Positions 12,101 to 21,680 of a stretch of 64,000 bases of DNA are shown here, in pieces; within the stretch, counting starts at the first letter, position 1, and each line of letters starts with the position of its first letter. The translations under genes were made by a program, and so were the position numbers. The notes beneath the pieces were generated by a model. It saw only the letters and a program-made list of their open reading frames with translations. It had not been told where the DNA came from and searched no databases. Source of the stretch: Nemertoderma westbladi (taxonomy: Eukaryota; Xenacoelomorpha; Nemertodermatida; Nemertodermatidae); assembly GCA_032718475.1 (NCBI GenBank), contig JAUCBJ010008019.1, positions 17,776 to 81,775 of the forward strand. The letters run 5' to 3'.

Positions 12101-15100
12101 AGTGAGCTACCAGAGTGAGCTACTAGAGTGAGCTACCAGAGTGAGCTTCCAGAGTGAGCTACCATAGTGAACTATCGCAGTGAGCTACCAGAGTGAGCTA
12201 CCAGAGTGAGCTACCAGAGTGAGCTACCAGAGTGAGCTACCAGAGTGAGCTACCAGAGTGAGCTACCAGAGTGAGCTACCAGAGTGAGCTACCAGAGTGA
12301 GCTACCAGAGTGAGCTACCAGAGTGAGCTACCAGAGTGAGCTACCAGAGTGAGCTACCAGAGTAAGATACCAGAGTGAGCTACCAGAGGGAGCTACCAGA
12401 GTAAGATACCAGAGTGAGCTACCAGAGTGAGCTACCAGAGTGAGCTACCAGAGTGAGCTACCAGAGTGAGCTACCAGAGTGAGCTACCAGAGTGAGCTAC
12501 CAGAGGGAGCTACCAGAGTGAGTTACCATAGTGAGCTACCAGAGTGAGCTACCAGAGGGAGCTACCAGAGTAAGATACTAGAGTGAGCTACCAGAGTGAG
12601 CTACCAGAGTAGTCTACCAGAGTGAGCTACCAGAGTGAGCTACCAGAGTGAGCTACCAGAGTGAGCTACCAGAGTGAGCTACCAGAGTGAGCTACCATAG
12701 TGAACTATCAGAGTGAGCTACCAGAGTGAGCTACCAGAGTGAGCTACCAGAGTGAGCTACCAGAGTGAGCTACCAGAGTGAGCTACCAGAGGGAGCTACC
12801 AGAGTAAGATACCAGAGTGAGCTACCAGAGTGAGCTACCAGAGTAAGCTACCAGAGTGAGCTACCAGAGTAAGATACCAGAGTGAGCTACCAGATTGAGC
12901 TACCAGAGTGAGCTACCAGAGTGAGCTACCAGAGTGAGCTACCAGATTGAGTTACCAGATTGAGTTACCAGAGTGAGCTACCAGAGTGAGCTACCAGAGT
13001 GAGCTACCAGAGTGAGCTACCAGAGTGAGCTACCAGAGTGAGCTACCAGAGTAGGCTACCAGAGCGAGCTACCAGAGTGAGCTACCAGACAGAGCTACCA
13101 GAGTGAGCTACCAGAGTGAGCTACCAGAGTAGGCTACCAGAGTGAGCTACCAGAGTGAGCTACCAGAGTGAGCTACCAGAGTGAGCTACCAGAGGGAGCT
13201 ACCAGAGTAAGATACCAACCAGAGTGAGCTACCAGAGTGAGCTACCAGAGGGAGCTACCAGAGTGAGCTACCAGAGTGAGCTACCAGAGTGAGCTACCAG
13301 AGGGAGCTACCAGAGTAAGATACCATAGTGAGCTACCAGTGTGAGCTACCAGAGTGAGCTACCAGAGTGAGCTACCAGAGTGAGCTACCGTAGTGAACTA
13401 CCATAGTGAACTATCAGAGTGAGCTACCAGAGTGAGCTACCAGAGTGAGCTACCAGAGTGAGCTACCAGAGTGAGCTACCAGAGTGAGCTACCAGAGTGA
13501 GCTACCAGAGTGAGCTACCAGAGTGAGCTACCAGAGGGAGCTACCAGAGTAAGATACCAGAGTGAGCTACCAGAGTGAGCTACCAGAGTGAGCTACCAGA
13601 GGGAGCTACCAGAGTAAGATACCAGAGAGAGCTACCAGAGTGAGCTACCAGAGTGAGCTACCAGAGTGAGCTACCAGAGTGAGCTACCAGATTGAGTTAC
13701 CAGAGTGGGCTACCAGAGTGAGCTACCAGAGTGAGCTACCAGAGTGAGCTACCAGAGTGAGCTACCAGAGTGAGCTACCAGAGTGAGCTACCAGAGTGAG
13801 CTACCAGAGTGAGCTACCAGAGTGAGCTACCAGAGTAGGCTACCAGAGTGAGCTACCAGAGTAAGATACCAGAGTGAGCTACCAGAGTGAGCTACCAGAG
13901 TGAGCTACCAGAGTGAGCTACCAGATTGAGTTACCAGAGTGAGCTACCAGAGTGAGCTACCAGAGTGAGCTACCAGAGTGAGCTACCAGAGTGAGCTACC
14001 AGAGTGAGCTACCAGAGTGAGCTACCAGAGTGAGCTACCAGAGTGAGCTACCAGAGTGAGCTACCAAAGTGAGCTACCAGAGTGAGCTACCAGAGTGAGC
14101 TACCAGAGTGAGCTACCAGAGTGAGCTACCAGAGATAAATCACTAGATTTTATCGACAATAATCAGGGACGGATTATGGATTTTCGGGCCCCCGGCAGTC
14201 CCAAATTACGGGCCCCTACACCCCCCCCCCCCCCCCCCCCCCAATTACAAATTTTGAAAACCAATTACAAAAATTTTGGACCCCGTTGGTAAAAATAAAT
14301 TATTATTATTTAAGTAATTAGTATCTTTCCTAGTCTTTTTTAGTTAGAAGTAGTCTTGCATAGCCCGGTATAGACTTCCTCCACTTGCTATCTCTCTCTA
14401 TATATGGGGTTCTATAGATGAGAGTAATTCATCAAAGGATGAAATTGACATTCTCGTATATGTAATTATAAAATTTCCTTTATTTAATTTATAACATCTG
14501 CCTGCAAATCTTGATAAAAGTTTTCCGATAACGCAGTACAACAACCTTTTTTGATTGATCGGGTGAACCCAATATCGGCGTTTATTTCGCCGCCTATGTA
14601 AGGCATTATGCTAATATTACGTCATCGATTTAGTTATCCATATTAAAAATTATTACTTTAGATAAAATAAAAAAACACTTATAATCTAGAAAATAATACA
14701 GATTTTTATAACTGCCAACTGAAAATTGTTCAACCCTTTATATCTGGTCTAAGCAAATTATACAATAATTTTTATGAGCTGAAAGTTGAATGTTTATGAG
14801 TGAACCGGGCCTAATCAGGCATGGTCTGTCTCTCTATGAATGCTGCTATATGTGAGATATAAATCTTCAATGAACAGACAGAAATTAATAAATAAATGAG
14901 GTTGTTATATCAGTGAGATAATGTTCGGTAAATTTCTCTCAACTTGCGGGCCCCTTCCAACTTACGGGCCCCCGGCAGCTGCACCTGTTGCCCCCCCCCC
15001 CCCCCCCCCCCCTTAATCCATCATTGACAAGAATATTAATAATTATCAGACGTGTAAAAATAAAATACAGATATACAAACTAGGCACAGAAATGCAACTG

Positions 15101-18100
15101 CTGTACATATTAAAAATATTGTCCACATTTAATCAAATTGACTAGGCCCTACTAATGTGTCACAAACAATTATTTGAACCATTCAGACAGAGGGAAACAA
15201 AAACGGGGGTACAAAAAGGGAAATAATTTTCTAATAATATAGACATTGGGAAGTAAAGTAAAAGTTTGTTACGTAAAAGTAAAGTGTAGGCCTAAGTAAG
15301 TTGTAACCACCCATTCCACCATTCGCCCAGTACCAATACCAATTAATTACGTTTTCAGGCATGAAAGGGCACAGACAGGCACAGACGGTCCCACGTCAAT
15401 ATATTCTTCCATGATGGTACCGGTAACTATATTATAACTGTATATCCTCCATCCCTTTAGAAGTCGCAGTTACTTCGTGAAGTCTTTATTAACCGAAGGA
15501 ATCGATTCCGTATTTAACGATATCTATTCCTACGTGACGACGGGTCAATTAGTTCCGCACATTAACTCCCAAATACCAACAATTGAATTCTATGGCTCTT
15601 CGCGGCAAATGCGCGGTTCAAATATCGAGGATGAAAAATCGTAGGTTATTCGTAGCCTTTCGTATTATTCTGTACCATTATGGTACAGAATGGGTGGTTT
15701 TACTTCGTAGCCTTTCGTATTATTCTGTACCATTATGGTACAGAATGGGTGGTTTTACTTCGTAGCCTTTCGTATTATTCTGTACCATTATGGTACAGAA
15801 TGGGTGGTTTGACTTCGTAGCCTTTCGTATTATTCTGTACCATTATGGTACAGAATGGATGGTTTTACTTCGTAGCCTTTCGTATTATTCTGTACCATTA
15901 TGGTACAGAATGGATGGTTTTACTTCGTAGCCTTTCGTATTATTCTGTACCATTATGGTACAGAATGGATGGTTTTACTTCGTAGCCTTTCGTATTATTC
16001 TGTACCATTATGGTACAGAATGGGTGGTTTTACTTCGTAGCCTTTCGTATTATTCTGTACCATTATGGTACAGAATGGATGGTTTTACTTCGTAGCCTTT
16101 CGTATTATTCTGTACCATTATGGTACAGAATGGATGGTTTTACTTCGTAGCCTTTCGTATTATTCTGTACCATTATGGTACAGAATGGATGGTTTTACTT
16201 CGTAGCCTTTCGTATTATTCTGTACCATTATGGTACAGAATGGATGGTTTTACTTCGTAGCTTTTCGTATTATTCTGTACCATTATGGTACAGAATGGAT
16301 GGTTTTACTTCGTAGCCTTTCGTATTATTCTGTACCATTATGGTACAGAATGGATGGTTTTACTTCGTAGCCTTTCGTATTATTCTGTACCATTATGGTA
16401 CAGAATGGATGGTTTTACTTCGTAGCCTTTCGTATTATTCTGTACCATTATGGTACAGAATGGATGGTTTTACTTCGTAGCCTTTCGTATTATTCTGTAC
16501 CATTATGGTACAGAATGGGTGGTTTTACTTCGTAGACTTCGTAAACGGTTCGTTTTTGTAGTCTCTATGCAGTATATGATTTTTTTTTAATTTGGGACGA
16601 GTACTTGTTCAAAACTGGTTTGTAAAATTTTAGATATTGGTATTACCAAAATGAAACAAAGCCGCAACCATCGGAGGAGTCGAAGAATTCAGATAAAATC
16701 GGTAGACCTTCGGAAACATCCAGGACGAAGAGTTGGCAGGGTGTTATAGGTTAGTATCTACATTTCGGCATCCATGTTAGAGGTGGGTGACACTAACCCA
16801 AATACATCAATATATATGTGAATATCCGAGATATGTTTAATTTTTTCAAGGAGTACTAGAAGCTATATTCAACGTTATCGGAGACAGTGGATTGTATTTG
16901 CTGCTCCAGGACTTTAAACGATTCACCGTATTTGCGGTTGATGTTGTCCTTATGGTTGTTGTTCACAAACTCATCTTGTCAGCCACATGGCGATTTCTCA
17001 GACTGGTTGGACTTACATCTCTTGTAGACGAAGTTAGTGAATTCCTTACCCTATACGCCGAGGGCGATGTTAATGGTGAAGCTATTGGAGACGGTATCGG
17101 TTAGTTCAGTCTAGAATTACTTAATTGTAAAACTCAACTTGTGAAGATAAAACAGGAAACACTTCCTCTTCTACATAATAAATATATTCCCCAAAGCTAT
17201 AAATATAAGTAAAAGTAACAAGATTTATTGACGAAGGATTATCTCTAATGTAGGCCACTAAATCTATGACTATCAATATTAGTTAATTTATTTTGTAAGT
17301 AACTAATATCATAAATACGTTATTTTCAGATGGTATTCAGGAATCACCCATCTTAAGTGCTGCTCCTCTTCAATTCCCTATTCAAGCGGTATCTCATCCT
17401 CAACCACCCAGGCAAACAGGCTCAATTTCTCATCCACATAATCAGACAGCGGCTAAGCCGAACCAAAGAAGTTTACCTGGATATGATTGGCACCCAGAAA
17501 CTCCTCCAATAACGAAACATCGCCAAAGAGCTTCGGATGTTTATCTTCGTAACCATGGTGTTCCTGCTGTGGATTCCCAAGAGCAGTCCGGTTCAGGTGT
17601 TATTGGATCCATTCGGGATCAAAAGGTATCCGACGTCAACCTGATACCATCTCATAACCAACAATCAACGATCGCACCCCATACGCAATGTGCAACATGT
17701 TCAACTATATCACCAAACAATCAAGAAAGTTCTTATAAAGTATCTACTCTCTCCCGCCCAAGTACAATGTCATCGTCTGTCGATTGTGGTCGTATAAACC
17801 AGACTTTTGAACCGGTACCAGTTGGCTTTAATCAACATACGGCAGATGATAACGTTAATGAAAGGCCAAGACCTGCAATGATAAAGACGAACTGTTTAAC
17901 ATCTGTTAATGTGCAGTTGGAAGGTAAGTTTATCACTACGGTGCACAACAATGCTATTATAAGTCTTTGCAGGACATTTCTTTCGCCGTGAGGACCAGCC
18001 AGCGCATATTCTTGTACTTTGGCAGCCTCATGGAGTGAATAAGCATGGTGGACAGCCCATGACTTTCTTGAGACGCATCTTAAAGGACACTGGCCTTGAA

Positions 18101-18718
18101 GATGCGGATGATCTAGCAAATGTCATGGGTGATAGGGAGTTGTGGCGGTGCAATTTTGTTGATGAATCGGCATGGCATTCTTAATAATGATATATTAATG
18201 CAGCTGCATTAATATATATATTATTATTATATGCTGCGTTATTTTTATTTAATTTGTATTTTAGGACCGAAACGCGCCGTAATTCAGTTTCATTATTTTC
18301 CGTCTTTATTATTTAGGATCAAATAAATACCGACCAATGAGGTGCCGCAGCGCCAACGAGATGACCAATCCGAGAACGCCAGTCGTTGCGAACCAAAAGA
18401 GGTCGCAAAGAAGTTTACCTTCAAAACTGCAGGTGGTGGAGTGTGACGTCACCCGGGGGTGTACATGTAATTGCCACGATCTCGAGATCACGCCGTGAGT
18501 TATCGCTACTACAGCGTAGCGAATCGATTTGGTTTCAGTAAATTTAGTTAAAATACAAGTTTGATAACCAACTATATTGGTATATTGTAGAGATGATTAA
18601 TGCTTTTAATATCCGGTTTATATTTATTACAGACGGGGAGTCCACCATTCTCCAACAATATGTACCAATACGAGGTGCTCCTGTGAATGCCATCAATAAA
18701 ACTACCATAGATTACTAG
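8985..18718 (+). CDS. Predicted six-exon host gene, function unknown (3' part)
   Basis: I infer one transcript from six open segments with compatible phases: 8985-9160, 15461-15640, 16634-16749, 16851-17099, 17330-17923 and 18633-18718. They sum to 1401 nt, 466 codons plus a TAG stop, and every junction keeps the frame. A poly(A) signal lies 37 bp after the stop. The first exon has no certain start, so the 5' end may be missing. Introns 1, 2 and 5 are loaded with repeats: a 13-bp satellite with an RTE1 copy and a hAT-like MITE, a 55-bp satellite, and an RTE1 relic. I recognise no domain. A hydrophobic stretch (FTVFAVDVVLMVVVHKLIL) in exon 4 could be a membrane segment, and exon 5 is low-complexity, rich in Pro, Ser, Gln and Asn. 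The model is inference from splice signals and phase; the donor choices for exons 2 and 4 are the weakest parts. Confidence 0.5.
9296..9410. repeat. 13-bp satellite, left block
   Basis: About nine units of gagctaccagagt precede the RTE1 insertion. They are the same unit as the large block at 11780-14135, so the LINE landed near one end of the array. Confidence 0.93.
9411..11779 (+). mobile_element. RTE1 LINE copy 2, 5'-truncated, inserted in a satellite
   Basis: Homology to copy 1 begins inside the endonuclease region (gtggacccagtggtcacaag) and runs to the (TAG)n tail. Both flanks are units of the 13-bp satellite: agctaccagag on the left and agctgccagag on the right. A target-site duplication therefore cannot be told apart from the array. 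The 5' truncation is typical of incomplete reverse transcription. Confidence 0.93.
9413..11734 (+). CDS. RTE1 ORF, 5'-truncated but uninterrupted
   Basis: About 773 codons are open from the truncation point to TAA at 11732-11734 with no stop or frameshift, the only long RTE1 copy here of which this is true. It keeps the late endonuclease motif SSDHRL, RT motif A FVDFFKAFDSV, QGDTLAPFLF and FADD, and the C-terminal region ending DKPAQHS. It lacks the first endonuclease motifs and has no start codon of its own; an upstream frame running through satellite units merely happens to be open. Intactness points to a fairly recent insertion from an active source. Confidence 0.85.
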   Translation, partial: GPSGHKSQIDHILFRRKYRSSIQDCNAFTLRPFSSDHRLIVAKVRLSLRASRTTKSALPRHDWSSLLQQPSVRSSFTLQLSNRYEAIASEAADHCEGYTAFTEAVKLAAAETVPVYPRNRKRAPWTDNKIQKCRNDLHKAQKESRLEQTTAAKNAVKAASRSLNRQYSVNLQELINQQVDAINDADDSRQSSQAWKSINLLTGRKSQPTTKVKAESPADRLNGWKAHFEKLLNNDRVLPDNFIEVKVSESVLPDIPIGDISFAEVKAAAKSIKTNRASGVDGVPPEIFKIPECLKLIYPIIVDMYRTTRVPQEMKTNKLVPVPKKGNLTLYGSFRGISLISIAAKLYNRILLNRIRDPIERLLRGNQNGFRKGRGTMEPILALRRIIEELSKKKDRHLAVIFVDFFKAFDSVSRSRMFSILSLYGIPDEIIAAIRSVYDGSTTFVSTVDGDTEPFEVLWGVLQGDTLAPFLFIIVVDYVLRMSLDHHNDDGVMITPPTGSRSRGNPAKYLTDLDFADDLGVLSESLEGAQRLLSSLERAASSVGLFINSRKTKILTVNFESPQQVSDRMSISSKDGMLEHVDDFCYLGSWIRKSGEDLRTRKGKAWTALNRLSRIWKSPRINRKLKVRLFRAAVVPVLLYGSPCWALTAEDTKSLDGTFTRMLRRVHCVKYNAHISNQTLYNIGGVSLVPPSLTLEQNRLRFAGHCFRREDQPVHNLVLWQPHGVNKHGGQPMTFLRRILKDTGLKDADDLANVMGDRELWRCNFVDKPAQHS
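11780..14135. repeat. 13-bp satellite array (gagctaccagagt), about 180 units
   Basis: Tandem 13-bp units with variants such as gggagctaccaga, taagataccagag and tgaactatcagag that recur in blocks, showing that multi-unit segments were duplicated. Because 13 is not a multiple of three, all three frames cycle through the same peptide and most meet TGA. It does not look coding. Confidence 0.95.
14164..15026. mobile_element. hAT-like MITE with poly(C) tracts
   Basis: The left end starts cagggacggattatgga and the right end is a diverged inverse (aatccatcattg). Both inner flanks share an inverted cgggcccccggcag block. The flanking 8-bp sequences acaataat (14156-14163) and acaagaat (15027-15034) match at 7 of 8 positions, as expected for the 8-bp target duplication of hAT elements, whose ends often begin CAG. 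Long C runs lie at about 14219-14242 and 14993-15012. There is no transposase frame, so the element is nonautonomous. Confidence 0.65.
15461..15640 (+). CDS. Exon 2 of the predicted gene
   Basis: The acceptor is tcctccatccctttag and the donor is aaaatc|gtaggt. All 180 bp are open, phase 2 to phase 2, and read like protein (SYFVKSLLTEGIDSVFNDIY and on). If the donor were not used the frame would stop at once (TCG TAG), which supports the splice. Confidence 0.5.
15649..16534. repeat. 55-bp satellite with a 25-bp palindrome in every unit
   Basis: Sixteen almost identical 55-bp units begin ttcgtagcctttcgtatta. Each contains attctgtaccat, one T, and the exact complement atggtacagaat: 12-bp arms with a single-base centre. 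Variation is almost confined to one position (gggtgg/ggatgg). The array lies inside intron 2 of the predicted gene. Confidence 0.96.
16634..16749 (+). CDS. Exon 3 of the predicted gene
   Basis: The acceptor is taaaattttag and the donor is ttatag|gttagt. The 116 bp are open in phase 2 to phase 1 and encode a hydrophilic Lys/Ser/Glu-rich segment (ETKPQPSEESKNSDKIGRPS). The ATG at 16651 lies in a different frame. Confidence 0.5.
16851..17099 (+). CDS. Exon 4 of the predicted gene, hydrophobic segment
   Basis: The acceptor is aattttttcaag and the preferred donor is atcg|gttagt (an alternative, acg|gtatcg, keeps the same phase). It is 249 bp, phase 1 to phase 1. It encodes FNVIGDSGLYLLLQDFKRF, then the hydrophobic FTVFAVDVVLMVVVHKLIL, then an acidic end (YAEGDVNGEAIGDG). 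Without splicing, the frame stops at TAG 17102-17104. Confidence 0.5.
17330..17923 (+). CDS. Exon 5 of the predicted gene, low-complexity region
   Basis: The acceptor is cgttattttcag and the donor is the consensus gaag|gtaagt. All 594 bp are open, phase 1 to phase 1. The 198 codons are rich in Pro, Ser, Gln and Asn (for example SHPQPPRQTGSISHPHNQTA), consistent with a disordered region. This is the best-supported exon of the model: length, open frame and both splice sites agree. Confidence 0.6.
17965..18217 (+). mobile_element. RTE1 3'-end relic in intron 5
   Basis: About 220 bp match the C-terminal coding end of RTE1 (ctttgcaggacatt... to ...cattctta), with differences such as gatgaatcgg for gacaagccgg. 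The 3' UTR is replaced by an AT-rich palindrome. It lies 42 bp inside intron 5 of the predicted gene. Confidence 0.88.
18190..18217. repeat. 28-bp perfect palindrome
   Basis: atatattaatgcag is followed directly by its exact reverse complement. The centre, tgcagctgca, is the same self-complementary core found in the RTE1 3' UTR. Confidence 0.9.
18633..18718 (+). CDS. Terminal exon 6 of the predicted gene
   Basis: The acceptor is tatttattacag. The G left over from exon 5 plus AC makes GAC (Asp), and the frame then runs 28 codons to TAG at 18716-18718 (STILQQYVPIRGAPVNAINK near its start). A poly(A) signal follows. Confidence 0.5.
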
Positions 18719-18754
18719 ATGTTGAATAAGGATAATGTAAAAAACAACATGTAG

Positions 18755-18760
18755 AATAAA
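18755..18760 (+). terminator. Poly(A) signal AATAAA
   Basis: Canonical aataaa 37 bp after the predicted stop codon of the six-exon gene. Confidence 0.5.
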
Positions 18761-18889
18761 GAGATTTTCCCGTTGACTGCGATAATTAATCCGAGATTGT
18801 TGGCGGCAGAAGTTAATTATTAATTCTACATCAAAGTGTCGAAAGGGTTAAAAAATAATTTGTTTTTTAATGTATTACGTATTTCTTTT

Positions 18890-19708
18890 GGGTGCGGGTC
18901 GATTCGACCCTCGACATTTTCACCCCAACTCGATTCGCCCCACATTTTAGGGGCATATGGATCAGGGGCAAATCGACTTGGACAGTTGACTGAGTCCAAT
19001 TCCAAGTCCACTTCCACTTCCACTTCCAAGTCCATTCGCCCCAGATGATATTATTGAATGCTTTACTAATATTCTTTTTAGGTACAGTACAATGATATTA
19101 GAAAGTGCAATATTGAAATCTTGTTACAAACACATTTACCCTCGATTACGTGTAATATTTTTTAGACCTTCAATCTAATAAATTACCCTACAGTGTAAAT
19201 CTTGCGTTTTATGTGTGTTAATTGTCTTTTTTAAACACATTTACCCTTGATTAGGCCTACAGTCTGACAGTACGCGTAATATTTTTTAGATCTTCAATCT
19301 ATTGCAATAAATTACAGTAGAAATCTTGTTACAAACACTTTTGAACCTCGATTACGCGTAATATTTTCTCAAGATCTTATAATGTGAAACAAATTGATAA
19401 AGGTAAATCAAGCAAATCGAAATGTTGTTTCTGTCTACTTTGCTTTTAAGCTTCAATATGTTGAATCACGTGACTCACATGCAACAGTGACAACTCTCAT
19501 AGGCAACTCTTGTGGCTCGGCAAAGGTTCGAACCCGCGGGACCTAGAAGCTACATAATGAATTACATGTGAAACAAATTAATATGGTGAACCTCTGGTTA
19601 TCTCATCATCTACGGTACTTCTCGATTCGCCCCAGGTCCATATGCCCCTAAAATGTGTGCCGAATCGACTTGGGGCGAAAAGGTCGAGGGGCGAATCGAC
19701 CCGCACCC
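18890..19708. mobile_element. Mutator-like MITE with ~80-bp inverted ends and 9-bp TSD
   Basis: The ends are inverted repeats: gggtgcgggtcgattcg at the left and its complement at the right, matching for about 80 bp up to the ggggcatatgg block. The 9-bp atttctttt lies directly outside each end (18881-18889 and 19709-19717). Long inverted ends starting GGG with a 9-bp target duplication fit the Mutator/MULE superfamily. The interior is AT-rich and noncoding, with a short cttccaagtccactt repeat near 19000. There is no transposase. Confidence 0.7.
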
Positions 19709-20040
19709 ATTTCTTTTCCACAAAATTGTATTTTCTCATCTCCTCACTGGCTGTTACCATAGTCCCGACAGAGGATCTCTGCGTCGCTATGGATTCATTC
19801 ACAATTCGCTTTCATGTAGTGCATACAGGTAGACGTTCCCACTATCCGCTGTTGGTCAGGTCAGGTATTCTAGGTCATTGATCAAGAAAACTTGCCACCT
19901 CCATGCAGCATAAAGGAGGTGCCACCTGTAGCTGCATAGACCCTCTTACTAGGGCAAATCTGGTCCTGTAACTAGGAGCCCCTTCGTTCTGGGATAAGGA
20001 CGCCGTTGGTCCTGGATTAAGGACCCATATACTTGGCTGC

Positions 20041-21435
20041 TAGGGCAACCTAACACTCTATGGTTCTTTTCGGGGAATCTCATTGATCTCGATTGCTGCA
20101 AAGCTATACAATAGGATTCTATTAAATCGCATCAGGGATCCCATTGAGAGACTGCTCCGTGGAAATCAGAATGGGTTCCGCAAAGGTCGTGGGACCATGG
20201 AGCCCATTTTGGCACTTAGAAGGATAATTGAAGAATTATCAAAAAAGAAAGACAGGCATCTGGCTGTTATCTTTGTTGACTTCTTCAAGGCCTTTGATTC
20301 AGTCTCTCACTCACGTATGTTCAGCATACTTTCATTATATGGGATTCCTGATGAAATTATTGCAGCAATCAGATCAGTATACGATGGTTCGACAACATTT
20401 GTTTCTACTGTTGACGGTGACACAGAACCATTTGAAGTGTTATGGGGCGTCCTCCAAGGAGACACACTTGCACCATTTTTGTTCATTATTGTGGTTGACT
20501 ATGTTCTACGCATGTCCTTAGATCATCATAATGACGATGGGGTGATGATAACTCCACCTACTGGCTCCAGAAGTCGAGGAAATCCTGCCAAGTACCTAAC
20601 TGATCTAGACTTTGCTGATGACTTAGGAGTACTCTCAGAATCATTAGAGGGAGCCCAACGTCTCCTCAGCTCATTAGAACATGCTGCTTCTAGTGTTGGT
20701 CTTTTTATTAACTCCAGAAAGACCAAAATTCTGACAGTTAACTTTGAAAGTCCTCAGCAAGTCTCTGATCGGATGAGCATAAGCTCAAAGGATGGTATGC
20801 TTGAGCATGTGGACGACTTCTGTTACCTGGGATCTTGGATCCGGAAGTCAGGTGAGGACCTTCGAATACGTAAGGGAAAGGCATGGGCAGCCTTGAATAG
20901 GCTTTCCAGGATTTGGAAGTCACCGAGAATTAATCGGAAACTTAAGGTCCGATTATTTAGAGCAGCAGTAGTTCCAGTACTCCTCTACGGGAGTCCATGC
21001 TGGGCTCTAACTGCTGAGGACACCAAATCTCTGGATAGCACATTCACAAGAATGCTACGCCGTGTTCATTGTGTCAAGTACAATGCACACATCTCCAACC
21101 AGACACTATATAACATTGGAGGTGTCTCATTGGTTCCCCCAAGCTTGACACTAGAACAAAAGCGCCTCCGCTTTGCAGGACATTGATTTCGCCGTGAGGA
21201 CCAGCCAGTGCATAATCTTGTACTTTGGCAGCCTCATGGAGTGAATAAGCATGGTGGACAGCCCATGACTTTCTTGAGACGCATCTTAAAGGACACTTGC
21301 CTTAAAGATGCGGATGATCTAGCAAATGTTATCGGTGATAGGGAGTTGTGGCGGTGCAATTTTGTTGACAAGCCGGCACAGCATTCTTAAAAATGCAGCT
21401 GCAATGCAGCATGCCGATCCTAGTAGTAGTAGTAG
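20041..21435 (+). mobile_element. RTE1 LINE copy 4, 5'-truncated, nested in copy 3
   Basis: It starts abruptly at agggcaacctaacactctat, upstream of RT motif A, and ends with (TAG)n. Its frame from 20083 carries motif A, QGDTLAPFLF and FADD. A TGA at 21184-21186 replaces the Cys codon of the GHCF segment, after which the same frame continues to 21390. Only a single base (c) could be a target duplication. Confidence 0.92.
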
Positions 21436-21680
21436 CAGGGGTATATGGCCTGGCCAGGCAGATGGTGATCTACCAATGGCTGGTCAGGAGTAGAGTGTTC
21501 TCATGTCCACTCTGAGTGCACCTCACTGCGACCTGCACCTGGCAGCAGGGGTACATGGCATGACCCAGCAGATGAGCTGCACAGCCAATGGTGGGTCATG
21601 TGCGCCAGAGTAGATATGGGTGATGGGCCTCATATCTGACTCCACTGCGACACCCACCCTATGGAACGGCAAACCAGGGT

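Larger units (their letters stand above)
9161..15460 (+). other. Intron 1 of the predicted gene, repeat-filled
   Basis: 6.3 kb, gt...ag, occupied almost wholly by the 13-bp satellite, an RTE1 copy and a hAT-like MITE. The stretch 15035-15460 shows no gene or repeat I recognise, apart from the pyrimidine tract before the exon 2 acceptor. Confidence 0.4.

Noticed and set aside
11673-13000. Open frames reading LVAHSGSS-type repeats in the 13-bp satellite
   Set aside because: They are the satellite read in a favourable frame; no start, no composition change, and stops recur as variants accumulate.
19525-19535. Box-B-like ggttcgaaccc inside the Mutator-like MITE
   Set aside because: No box A lies at tRNA spacing upstream and no cloverleaf could be drawn.
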